Assembly: GCA_021014325.1 (NCBI GenBank)
Contig: CM037459.1
Coordinates: forward strand, 11,813,501 to 11,877,500
Direction: 5' to 3'
Length of the DNA: 64,000 nucleotides
Source of the DNA: Plazaster borealis
Taxonomy: Eukaryota; Echinodermata; Asteroidea; Forcipulatida; Labidiasteridae
Shown: piece by piece, positions 1-12,800 of the stretch
Layout of the letters: the number at the start of each line of letters is the position of its first letter
Numbering within the stretch: the first letter of the stretch is position 1
Position numbers and translations under genes: made by a program
Notes under the pieces: generated by a model
Database searches by the model: none
What the model saw: the letters and a program-made list of their open reading frames with translations, nothing else
What the model was told of the DNA's origin: nothing

Positions 1-262
1 CTCCCTCTGAAGTAACGTAGTTTTTGAGGAAGAGGTAATTTCTCACTAAAATAATAAAAACTTCTTGCAAGAAGTTTTTATTCCTATCTGAAAGCACACA
101 AATTTGTACAACAAGGGTGTGTTTTCTTTCATCATTTTCTTGCAACTTCGATGACCAATTGAGCCCAAATTTTCACAGGCTTGTTATTCTATGCATATGT
201 TGGAATACACCAAATGAGAACACTGGTCTTTGACAATTTCCAAACGTGTTCAGTGCCTTTAA
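1..262 (-). mobile_element. MITE-A copy (TTAA-ended), cut by window edge
   Basis: Minus-orientation copy of the commonest repeat here (about 375 bp, a dozen copies). Full copies run from TTAAAGGCACTGAACACG to ACGTGTACGATACCTTTAA, so both ends carry TTAA and imperfect inverted termini. The middle has the palindrome AACTTCTTGCAAGAAGTT. TTAA target use is known for piggyBac and Kolobok transposons. No transposase is encoded. Confidence 0.8.
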
Positions 263-295
263 GGTGATCCCACTCCCACTCCCAGTTTTTTTTCC

Positions 296-505
296 TTTTC
301 TTTGTTCAACCCAAAAATATATTAATATTAAATTAATTATCTGCTATCCTACAAATAAAAAAGTGTTATGTCACAAAACAGTAAAATGTACCTTTAAAAA
401 TATTGTTTTGGGTTGAACAAAACAAAATTGACTAGAGCAGGATTTGAACAATCGACCTCCAGATTAATGTGACGGCGCTCTACCAACTGAGCTATCTAGT
501 CCAAT
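296..505 (-). mobile_element. tRNA-like element (family S3) with GTTCAACCC arms
   Basis: TCTTTGTTCAACCCAAAAAT and TTTTGGGTTGAACAAAACAA flank about 90 bp of AT-rich DNA. Next to it is a minus-strand tRNA-like stretch (GAGCAGGATTTGAACAATCG ... TCTACCAACTGAGCTATCTA). Confidence 0.65.
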
Positions 506-666
506 GTTGGCGGTGTAACTTTTAGAAAATATTATTCTAATGAAGACCTCTACAGCTTCATCCTAAATTTCTATCAGTGTATTTGGTTGTGATCTATTTT
601 GCTACCTGTCGCAACTTTGTGTTGAGGATCTTAGAGTTTTGTTGCGGAACAAACTCCTAAACTTAC

Positions 667-871
667 CTCCTGCCACTCCCCGTTGTCGTATCGATTATCT
701 GTCTGAATGTTCAATCCTGTCATTGCCCGGGAGTCCGTTAGGATATTGAAGGACAGTTTGCCTTCCATCATGACGAGGCCGATGAATTGACGAGGCCGCG
801 TGGTGCTGCTGGCTGCGTACAGCAAGACGCCATTGGCCGAGATTGCACGGAAGGACATCACAATCACGAAG
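667..871 (-). CDS. lama5: Laminin alpha exon 36 (LG4; gene continues past the window)
   Basis: FVIVMSFRAISANGVLLYAA, then EGKLSFNILTDSRA and NGEWQE. LG4 N-terminal strands. Acceptor ...TGCTTTGGTAG with a weak pyrimidine tract, donor GTAAGT, phase 0. The remainder of LG4, LG5 and the stop codon are not in the window. Confidence 0.9.
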
Positions 872-3800
872 CTACCAAAGCAGATAATATCAAGTTGAAT
901 TATAAACACAAGTAACCATCTAGAATAGTGGTCACTTATTCATCACTTTTATTTCTATTTCTTAAACGCAATTAGCTGAATACATGTAGCTGAATAAGTA
1001 TATCACCACTCAAGACAACTGACTATTTATCAGTCAGTCAGGTTGGTCGGTCGGGTCGGTGGGTTGGTTGGTCAGGTCGGTCGTTTTTTTTTTAGTGAGA
1101 CATGTACAGCGACCCCCTGATTGTTTTCCAGTAGACAGCGATCTAAGTCTCTGCAGTTTGTAAACAAATGTAACCCAAGGCACTGCGAACTTCTCCCATG
1201 TTTTCTCCGATACCCACATTCAAACAAGGTAAAAAAACCTTGTCCAGGACGGTACTAATATCCGCTGGTTGTACTGGACTAATTTTGACAAGGTCCCTTA
1301 CAGAAAAAAATACGAAAACAAATATGAAAATTATCATAGCAAATGAAACAATATCAAGAGCTTTCTGCTTACAGAAATCATAATACAGGAGTTTGGATTA
1401 GAAAGAAATTACCTGTTGGAAAACAAAGCAGCCTGTTGGGAATCAAGACGATAAGCTTGATAGCTGGAATCAGTAGCACCGAATCGTATCACTCCTGGAT
1501 AAGGCATGACTGTGGTTGGGGCACTACATGATGCAGGGGGTGGGGAACCACTGGGCGAGGGCTGACTTGGATAGGGCAGTGGGGGTAGCTCCGACACAGG
1601 TGGGGTTACTCCCGACAGGTCTAATCCATTCTGATCACGGAGTATGGATCCATCATTGAAATTCACCACCCTATAATAATTCAAATAAAAAATTCAATAT
1701 AAAACAAATATAAAAAGAGTGATAGATTGTACTTATTTCTTTTTTGTTAAAGTGGGCAAAACCTTTCAGTGGAACACAGTTTTTCCTCAGGTACCGTAGG
1801 TCAGAATCACCTACTGTATGCAAGTGAACCAGAAATATAGCAGTTACCTCCAACAAGTCATGAGCGTTTCTTGTATATCCACTTATTCTTTTCACTGCTC
1901 CAAAGGCTTAAAACACCACCAAAAAACACAAAACAAAGCAACTTTTGTTTTTTTTTGTGTACTGGTTGAGTAGAAACGCATCCCAAAATGCCAAGCCAGG
2001 GTCCAAATTCATACAGCTGCTTAAGCACAAAAACAATTTGCTTATCAAAACGAGGTTACCAGCCAAAATAGCATGTCAAATGTAACACCTTTGACTGGTA
2101 ACCTACTTATTTTAATGTTAAAGCAATATCTTCTGCTTAAAACCTGGCCCAATTTTATAGAGCTGCTTAAGCACAAAAGGTAGCCAAGCACAACAAAATT
2201 ATGTTCACCAAAATAAGGTTACCAGCCAAAGTACCATGTCGCATGTACAATTTGTGACTGGTGTCCTGCTTATTTTTGCTTAGCAGAAAGTTGCTAAGCA
2301 TAATTCTCTGCTTAAGCAGCTTTATGAAATTGGGCCCAGCTCTATGAAATTGGGCCCAGCTCTATGAAATTGGGCCCAGCTCTATGAAATTGGGCCCAGC
2401 TCTATTAAATTGGGCCCAGCTCTATGAAATTGGGCCCAGCTCTATGAAATTGGGCCCAGCTCTATGAAATTGGGCCCAGCTCTATGAAATTGGGCCCAGC
2501 TCTATGAAATTGGGCCCAGCTCTATGAAATTGGGCCCAGCTCTATGAAATTGGGCCAAGCTCTATGAAATTGGGCCCAGCTCTATGAAATTGGGCCCAGC
2601 TCTATGAAATTGGGCCCAGCTTAATGAAATTGGGCCCAGCTCTATGAAATTGGGCCCAGCTCTATGAAATTGGGCCCAGCTCTATGAAATTGGGCCCAGC
2701 TCTATGAAATTGGGCTCAGGATTCGGTCACTCATTCTGTTAAAGCAGAACTTGAGTAATTAAACTACTCAGCCTCGTCCCTCAACAAGATCCACTTACTT
2801 CGAGTTGATCATGAAGTCCCTCAAATCGCCAGAAAGTGATTCTCGCACGGGAAATTCCCCACCAATCAGGACAGGGGTGGTGTGCGGTACTCCGCCCACA
2901 TATAGGAAACTGTTGGTGCCTTGAATGTCTATGCCATTGGTCGGCAGGTGACGCATGCTGTAGATTCTTGGGTAGCCATTCACCTTCAGAGAAGCTCTGG
3001 TATATCACACAGGGAGGAATAGGTATGAGGAGTTGTAATAAATAACAATAATAAGATAAGATAATAAAATAAGATTTGTAAATTTTAACATTTCTATTTT
3101 TTTTATTATGAATCTCTGTATTTTAAACTCAATTCAGCTTGTAGCTGCGATGTTTGAATGTGTTTTAATAAACCAATAATGATATAGTTTTATATATCGT
3201 ACATATCTACCAATAACGTACTCAAGGCGCTTGAACAAACAGAGACTTTTTAAGACAGGTTTTTTAATTTTAATTATGAGACCAATTTATGTAGCCCCTT
3301 ATAGGGGTTTACAAGGTGCATCCAGTGGCGTATTCAGCAGCCACTGGCAGAAGCACCAGGGCAAACTTCTTCTCTTAGCGATAAGTGTACCTGGGTTCTT
3401 TTGCATTCATTACACAACACACGGGACCTATGGCTATACGTCCCATCCCAAGGACGAAGCAATAATAGTTAAGTGTCTTGCTTATAGACACAAGTGTCAA
3501 GACCAGGACACGAACCCACACTCTGCTGACCAGAAACACCAGAGCTTGAGTCTGGCGTTAATTTGAAAATTGGTAACTTTGGGGTAATTCCCCACACTTA
3601 TTGTGAGAAGGAGATCAAATGGCCCTCGACCGGTGAAGGAGACCAAATGCCCCGCTTTAACAGGTCAACTTACGAGAGTCCAAAGAACTGAACAACCACA
3701 GTCTGCCATTGGCCTGTGTTGAGACGTAGTCCCACAGTCTGAAGTGGCTCTGACAGTCCCTCTCCAATGTTGTATTGTACAAACACATTGCCATGGTAAA

Positions 3801-6800
3801 GAGCGATATAGAACAACTTATTCTGTGGAATAAACACAAGTTTCCAAAAGTTGGTTAACTGCTTTTAAGAATAAAACTTCAGACATGGAACTTTGACCAT
3901 CATTGAGATGCCAGTTCGACTCCTCTGATTAGCAGCGTGTACTACAACAATTTAATAGATGTAACTATTGCATCTGGGATAATGAATATTATTATTTTGG
4001 TTTCTATCCTTCATAGAATGTGTGGTAAGCACTTCATACTCAGTGCTTTCCGAGTTCTGTGGAAAGCAGAGTATACAGAGTCATTTTTTTTACATTTGAA
4101 AAGAGCATAAACTATGCTTTAATTATGTTAAAACCCCATGTTGATACCACCTTTGGTTCAAAAGTTGTGAAAGTAGAAACACCAAGAGATGCGAGAGAAT
4201 GAAACTGAGAAAAGGGGGTTTAAAGTCGAGTTGTTAATTGAGACTACATCGGCACATTTTCTTTCAATGCTAATTTTAACCCCTTTTTGATGTTATTTAT
4301 CAGGAAGGAAGTTGCAATATAAAATAAGATATATTTTGGCATTTGAAGTTTACAAAAGCGATATTTTTGAAAATTTCACCCCTGTTGGCCTGTTTTGGCT
4401 TGTTTCTCCATACTGATATTTCCGACAAACAACTCATTTAGCTCGATCACATCACTATTACTTAAGCTGCGTGTCAAGTTTTCTGGAAGATACATTTGTT
4501 ATAACATGCTCTCGCACAATAGGGAAAAGGGTCATTCCGTGTCAAATCATCACGCCATCCGGGGTCAATCTCATGGATTTTCTTTAAATTTGCTGAATTA
4601 GTTTGGTCCTATGAGAAAACTCTGAAACCCGAATTTGAGCGTTTTGGGTCATGTGGTTTTTGAGTTTCAGGTCGTTGACCTTTTGACCTTGCGTTTTTTC
4701 AACATAACAACAAATGATTGTACCTCCAGTTATGAATATCGGACAAAGATGATTTTTAGCTTAAATTAAAGCCCTTGATATAAGAAATTAACTTATTGTG
4801 AAATATTTTTTTAAAAAATATAATAATCAGTTAGAGGTTGCGAAAAATAAACTTTGACCTTTGACCCCTCGAGGGCCGCCATTTTAATTTTTTTCAAACT
4901 TTGCCAAAAGAAGGCTTCGGTTGTTGCCATTTACCACACCAAATATAAAAATGGGATCTCTGTAGGTTTAGACGGGACATTGGTTTCTATGTGGGTAGTA
5001 TATTAAAAATACATTAAAACGTGCACATTTCAATGGCATACATGGCTGTATACATGTGTGAATACACATGTACACAATGCATGGTTTGATGCTGCGTATG
5101 TATAACTGGTTACACCCCTATGTTCCGACACCCCTATGTTCCGACACCCCTATGTTCCGACAACCCTGGTGTATTTTCCTATTCCTAGACCTAACCCTAA
5201 CCCTAACCCTAACCCTAACCCTATGTAAATCATGAGGGGGTTGTCGGAACATAGGGGTGTCGGAATATAGGGGTGTCGGATTATAGAGCAGTCACCGTAT
5301 AACTAATTAATTAAATAATTAAATAAATAATACTGTGAAATCACTTGGCCATGCACTTAGTGGGGGTCGGGGCTGGGGGTGGGTTGGACAGGGGAAGAAC
5401 ATTGGTGTCAAGTTAACTCCTTTATCTTGCAAGTTTCTGATAGGTACAATCCGTACACCCCCTGAGTACTTTGTAGTGCCCAACATTATATTGGTAGTCA
5501 AGTCTACAAAGACCTTTTGACAAACAAATTATGACACCTCGGCAACTGTATGATTTTGCCTGCAAGGAGATTTCTGGAATGAAGTTCTGTTTCACTACAA
5601 CAGCCCAGCACAGTGAAGAAGCAACTTTACTGCAAGATCGCTTTCAAAATGCACGCACTATCCCTGGAACCCAGAAACTGCATTCTTTCAAGCCAATATC
5701 AAGGAATTGTATTGAAGTGCGAGAATTTTCATCTAGCCCTGCAGCACGACAAGAGCGTACAACACAGAGTGTTTTGCCCATTCAGAAAATAGATCTAATC
5801 AGTGGCTACATAACAGCAGAATATGATGGGTTCTGGTGGCTTGGATGTGTTGTAGAATTGAGGCAAGAAAGTCCACTTGTGAAGGTCAATTTCTTACATC
5901 CACATGGCCCTGCTCGATCATTCTTTTTTTCCAGAAAGGGAAGACATCTTTGAAATTGATGTTGCTGATGTCTTGACGTCTGCTGCCCCACTGACCGCCA
6001 CAGGGAGAACATACACCCTTCCAAAAAAAGATTCACTTGCAGCCAACACAAGACTTAGAGAACGACTTCAAGCAGCAAAAGGCTCACAGAAAACCATGTA
6101 ATATGCTGAACTTAAAGATTCTTTTTGAAACATGTACCAGGCTGAGTACAGTTTTACATTACCAATACCAGTACACGTGTTGGCTTAGACTTGATTCAAG
6201 TCCCGTTCTCGTGCGAGAGGTCCCCAAGCATATCGCGCCAACTAGCAAACAAGCCGTACAGTGCGCGCTCGCCGTCAAAATGTGGTCCCGAGAATGGGAC
6301 TTGACGAGGTCGTTTCTTACACTGCACGTTGTTATTGGAAAATCTCCCCAAATGGGGAGATGAACAAAACCAATGGGAGCGTGGAAGCGCTGCCCCGCCG
6401 GTAAAATATTCATTACACTCTGTGACATCACAGAGCAAGGCATTGTAAGTGCACGCGTCTAAACGCGGTGACACGTGGGGGGCAGGCAAACTCATCAGCA
6501 GGCAAGTGGGTGTCGGTACCAAAGTCGTTGAATTGCACTTCCCAAAGTTCAAATTTTGCAAACAAAACCGACCCAAATGTTTGTTTTAACGTATTAACTT
6601 AAGTTTTAATGAACATTCAGTGCTTTCTTTTTATAATTAATTGGTTATGCAAAAATGTATTTCAATCCTCATCTAAGAACTAAACCCCCACAAATAACAA
6701 ATGAACGGGTCTACTTTTTGAATGGGTTTGATCGGACAACACGTATAATGCAGCAAGTTTACATATTCATAAGTGAATACATTTACATATCAGGCGACTG

Positions 6801-9800
6801 CGGCATCGTCAAGTCCCTGTCCCGCGTGCGGAACAGGTTGGGGAATGCAAACCATCACAAAACAATAGTTTTCTGGCGATGGCACGGGATTGGGACTTGA
6901 GTCAAGTCTAGTATTGGCTTAGCCCCCTACCCGATCCCCCTACTCAGTCCTTACCCCACCCCTACCCCACCCCAACTAACCCATACGCCGCCCATGACAA
7001 TGTATAAGTACAATTTTTGATACAACTTGAGTCCCCTGTGCAACAATGTACATGTATGTACAGTACATACATTGAAATGTGCACGCTTTAATGTATTTTT
7101 TAATATACTACCCACATAGAAACCAATGTCCCATCTAAACCTACAGAGATCCCATTTTTATAGTTGGTGTGGTAAATGGCAACAACCGAAGCCTTCTTTT
7201 GGCAAAGTTTGAAAAAAATTAAAATGGCGGCCCTCGAGGGGTCAAAGGTCAAAGTCTATTTTTTGCAACCTCCAACTGATTATTTTTATATATTTTTTAT
7301 ATTTCACAATAAGTTAATTTCTTATATCAAGGGCTTTAATTTAAGCTAAAAATCATCTTTGTCCGATATTCATAACTGGAGGTACAATCATTTGTTGTTA
7401 TGTTGAAAAAACGTAAGGTCAAAAGGTCAACGACCTGTAACTCAAAAACCACATGACCCAGAACGCTCAAATTCGGGTTTCAGAGTTTTCTCATAAGACC
7501 AAACTAATTCACAAAATTTAAAGAAAATCCGTGAGATTGACCCCGGATGGCGTGATGATTTGACACGGAATGACCCAAAAATATAGCGCGTCTGTATCCC
7601 ATATCTAGAATAGGGAAAAATATAATGCGTATGTATCCCTTACAAATGTATCTAGAATAGGGAAAATATAGCGCGTCTGTATCCCATATCTAGAATAGGG
7701 AAAAACATAGCGCATCTGTATCCCATATCTAGAATAGGGAAAAATATAGCGCGTCTGTATCCAATATCTAGAATAGGGAAAAATATAGCGTGTCTGTATC
7801 CCATATCTAGAATAGGGAAAAATATAGCGCATCTGTATCCCATATCTAGAATAGGGAAAAAATATAGCGCGGCTGTATCCCATATCAAGAATAAGGAAAA
7901 ATATAGCGCATCTGTATCCCATATCTAGAATAGGGAAAAATATAGCGCATCTGTATCCCATATCTAGAATAGGGAAAAAATATAGCGTGTCTGTATCCCA
8001 TATCTAGAATAGGGAAAAAATATAGCGCGGCTGTATCCCATATCTAGAATAGGGAAAAATATAGCGTGGCTGTATCCCATCCTAGAATAGGGAAAAATAA
8101 AGCAAGGCTGCATTCCATATCTGGAATACAGAAAAATAAAGCGCGTTTGTTTTTAATATCTGGAATAGGGAGAAATATGGCGAATAGAGAAAAATATGGT
8201 GGGTCTGTATCCAATATCTAACTTGGCCTCGTTGGGTATTGGATGCAGGTATGCTATACTTTTTCAGAATCCACTCGCTTATGTGATAACTAATAGTATT
8301 CCTGATGCAATTATTACATCTATTAAATTCATGAACACTGTCCAAAGCCACTGATTAGAGCAAAACAATTTCTTAAAAAAATTCCTGACATTTCATCCCC
8401 CTCAACAAACACCTGTATCCCATATCTAGAATAGGGAAAAATATAATGCGTATGTATCCCTTACAAATGTATCTAGAATAGGGAAAATATAGCGCGTCTG
8501 TATCCCATATCTAGAATAGGGAAAAACATAGCGCATCTGTATCCCATATCTAGAATAGGGAAAAATATAGTGCGTCTGTATCCAATATCTAGAATAGGGA
8601 AAAATATAGCGTGTCTGTATCCCATATCTAGAATAGGGAAAAATATAGCGCGTCTGTATCCCATATCTAGAATAGGGAAAAATATAGCGCATCTGTATCC
8701 CATATCAAGAATAAGGAAAAATATAGCGCGTCTGTATCCCATATCTAGAATAGGGAAAAATATAGCGCATCTGTATCCCATATCAAGAATAAGGAAAAAT
8801 ATAGCGCGTCTGTATCCCATATCTAGAATAGGGAAAAATATAGCGCATCTGTATCCCATATCAAGAATAAGGAAAAATATAGCGTGTCTGTATCCCATCC
8901 TAGAATAGGGAAAAATAAAGCAAGGCTGCATTCCATATCTGGAATACAGAAAAATAAAGCGTGTTTGTTTTTAATATCTGGAATAGGGAGAAATATGGCG
9001 AATAGAGAAAAATATGGTGGGTCTGTATCCAATATCTAACTTGGCCTCGTTGGGTATTGGATGCAGGTATGCTATACTTTTTCAGAATCCACTCGCTTAT
9101 GTGATAACTAATAGTATTCCTGATGCAATTATTACATCTATTAAATTCATGAACACTGTCCAAAGCCACTGATTAGAGCAAAACAATTTCTTAAAAAAAT
9201 TCCTGACATTTCATCCCCCTCAACAAACACCTGACAACATTTTTTTTGAATATTACTTACAAAACTGAGTGTTCCATAGCTGTAGGCCAGGATTCCGTGG
9301 GGCTGGGTGGTCTTGAAGGCAAAACTGATTGTTTGGGTGAGTGATAACTCATTCGGGAGAGCGAGCTTAGCGAAGGCAAAGGCTCCGGAGAAACCAACGC
9401 CTGCTGCCACCTGAAAAGAGGAACGAGGGAAGACATTCAGAGAATGATTAAATTATGATGCATGACATAGCAGGGCTCGAATTTGGCGTAAGATCCCAGA
9501 CCGCAGGGCTTGTAGTTCAAAATGTTTACTGGACCAGAATTTATTTTACAAGACCGGAATCTTCATAAGAAAGAGCTTTCTACAAAGATTTAACATGTAA
9601 CTTTAATTTTAATTGAACAAGCACTAAGAGAAGATTATCTCATTTGTGTTGGGGGTTAGTATATCTTGATACTCAATGGAACTGTATTACCATACTCAAA
9701 GTCAACAACTGAACATCATTTCTTTCTGTCAATAAATATATTAAACAGTGACGTATTATTATTCAATTGAAAAACACAAGACTGCTGGATTTGTCAGGTC

Positions 9801-12800
9801 ATGAGTTTACTGGCCTGGTACTAAAATCACTGGCCTTGGGACTGCGGTCCAGTGTTAAATTCGAGCCCTGCATAGTACTAGTGATGTTTGAAGCTTTGCA
9901 TGGTGTGGATAAATTTGAAAGTAACTGTAACTAGCAAACTTGCAGGTTCAAACATGAGTAAATTTCTTTTGGGAGGAGTGTTGGCTCTGAAATGAGCCAC
10001 TGTGGTCTTGACATTTCGAACAGTATACTCTGTTCATTCTGAGGAAGATTACTAGTAATAGTTTGTTTCCAATACATGTAGTGGATATATATATATATTT
10101 TTTTTTTAATTAACCTGACTTACACCTTCCTTCAGATGACTGTGAGTTAGTGGTTAACATGGGAAACAACAAATATTTTTGTAAAATGTATTTGGGGAGT
10201 AAAATTACTCTGAAAAACATGACATTAAAGGCAGGTACTTTTGGCAATTGTCAAAGACCAGTATCCTTACTTTTTGTATCCCAACATATGCATACATTAA
10301 CAATCCTGTGAATAATGGGGCTCAATTGGTCATCCAAGTTGCAAAAAAAAAATGGAAAAAAAACACCCTTGCTGCATAGACTACTTCAAAGGGGGTCGTT
10401 TCTAATGTCGTTTCTAATAATGTTTTATAACACAACAGCTCTCTTGTACTTCTTTACCAAGTAAGTGTTTATGGTCATTAATTGTTGGAGTAATTACCAA
10501 AGGTATACCCTGCCTTTAACTATGGGCCACCATCTATAAATGGGCCATCATCAATAAATTGGCAGTCATCTACAACTGGGCCATCATCTATAAAAGGGCT
10601 ATTATCTATACATGTAAATGGCCCATCATCTACAATTAACAGACAGGCTATCAACTGTAAATGGACCAACATCAAGCACTTGCAGCAATTCTTCACCCTC
10701 CCTTTCCCCCTCCATACACATTGAAACTGAGTTTGAAGCAGAAGGAAGTTACTTGAAACCAGATGATTTCCATTGTATATTTTGTGCTGTGATAGCAACA
10801 GTGTAAGCCTAAGACTATAATATTTTTAAAAGTCCTCGACATCCTGTTCAACTTACCCCTCCTTTGCATCCATCAAATGTGACCCCATCGAAGGAAACGG
10901 CTGTTGTTTCATTAAGCGGACGGTTGACCATCTGGCTTGAAGCGCCATTTGACAACATGATGTTCCTCATGCAACCGGCAAAGCGAAGATTGGTCGGTCC
11001 TCGTCTGCAAATCATAAAGAGAAAACACAAATGTTGATGTACTTCTTGGCAACAATGTACGAGTGTATAAGAAAGCTTGTGCTTAACCCTTTTTTTAAAA
11101 ATTGATTACTATGAATATGAGGCTACACTTATATTAAGGCTTTTTCATTAATAATAATACTGAACATTTCTAGTGCGCCATGTCTGTCAAGGATGACACT
11201 CCTGGCGCAAAAACAAGAACTCTGCCACACACAAAAGACAACCAAAGGCCGAAGCTATGATTTCCGAAATAAATAGGTTTTGAGATGTGTTTTAAATTGA
11301 GAACAAGTATCTGCTTGTCTGAGTTGAAGTGGGAGGCTGTTCCAAAGAGATGGCCCAGCATGTGAAAAACAAACCATCACCCCAGGAGTGCAGGGAATGT
11401 GGAATGTTGAGGAGCAGGTTAATCAAGGCTTTAAATAGCAAGCAATGCCTGTTGGCAAAGCCCAAGAAAAGGTTCCCTTTAACAGTGATGTGGTACTCAT
11501 ACTCAGTACTCACACTTGAGTCATGTGAGTACTACTTCAAGGCATCGTACACGTTTGGTAATTACTCAAAATATATATTAGCATAAAAACTGACTTGGTA
11601 ACGAGCAACAGTGAGCTGTTGATAGTATAAAACATTGTGAGAAACAACTCCCTCTGATGTAACGTAGTTTTTGAGAAAGAGGTAATTTCTCACTAAAATA
11701 ATAAAAGACTTCTTGCAAGAAGCCTTTTATTCCTATCTGAAAGCACACAAATTTGTACAACCAGGGTGTTTTTTCTTTCATCATTTTCTTGCAACTTCGA
11801 TGATCAATTGAGCCCAAATTTTCACAGGCTTGTTATTTTATGCATATGTTGGGATACACCAAGTGAGAACACTGGTCTTTGACAATTTCCAAACGTGTTC
11901 AGTGCCTTTAAGTACCATCTGGATGGAGTCGTACTCAGAGAGCAAAGTAATCGTACTCAAAGTCTATACTCCATACTCGACTTACAAATAACATGTGACT
12001 TCAAAGTCACACACCCGATACTCCACTGAATATGTACTTGGAATCTATTTTAATGGATGACATTGCTATCCAAGAAATAGAGGAATAAAGCACTGGAAAA
12101 AGTAAAATGAAAGTTGCCTTGATGTTTTTATGTTCAAAAGATACTTACCATAACAAGCACACATTGCCATAAAGAAATTAGTCCCCAAAAAATAGATGTA
12201 TTGATACCTTATTTTGCAGTATTTTTCGTTACAAAGTACTTGTACTCCTCGATGGCCCAAGTACACGTACTTGAGTACTACTCAGCCACCCTAGTACTCG
12301 ACAGTACTTGATACTCGACTTGAAAGTACTTGACTACAACACTGTCCCTTACTTAGGTCCCATAAATAACGAAACATGTTTTCTTTAGTTACATAATAAT
12401 ATCCCAAGGTCTAACAATGAATAAATTTTGGCGGTTTTCTCCTAAGATACTTTTCGTAGAATTACACTTTCTAAATGTCCCATACACCTGTATCTAATTT
12501 GAACGAATTCATGGACTTGTTATGAAAATAAAAAAATCTTACAAACGAAAGCATGAACAAATCTTTTTCAAAAAATGTACATGGGAATGTCGTACAATAA
12601 AGTAAACATGCTGGAAATATTTTCTGGTACAAGGTCAACAGTAGGAGACATGTTAACTCACCCAGAAATTTCATTGTGTACAAAGAGAAACAAGTGGTAC
12701 TGGAATTCATGCTTAAAATCTCCCTTTTCAAAATATTTGCGAATTCCAGACCTTCGTCGTTTTGTTGGATTAAGGGAGATAGATAAGCTGCATAGGAGGT

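Larger units (their letters stand above)
4529..7576. mobile_element. 3-kb DNA transposon with about 507-bp terminal inverted repeats
   Basis: Bases 4529-5035 read as the reverse complement of 7070-7576 with few differences. Both ends start GGGTCATTCCGTGTCAAATC. AAAA flanks both sides, a possible 4-bp target duplication. Inside lie a frameshifted protein gene (5531-6101), a hairpin with telomere-like repeats (5113-5281) and a smaller inverted-repeat element (6187-6909). No transposase domain is recognised, so it is probably non-autonomous or decayed. It sits in the intron between laminin exons 32 and 33. Confidence 0.85.

Noticed and set aside
5191..5223. Chromosome end
   Set aside because: Only five CCCTAA units inside a hairpin and a transposon, with the gene continuing on both sides.
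7605..8931. ORFs of 60-152 codons on both strands (MGYRRAIFFPILD repeats)
   Set aside because: 39-bp minisatellite artefact, same reason.
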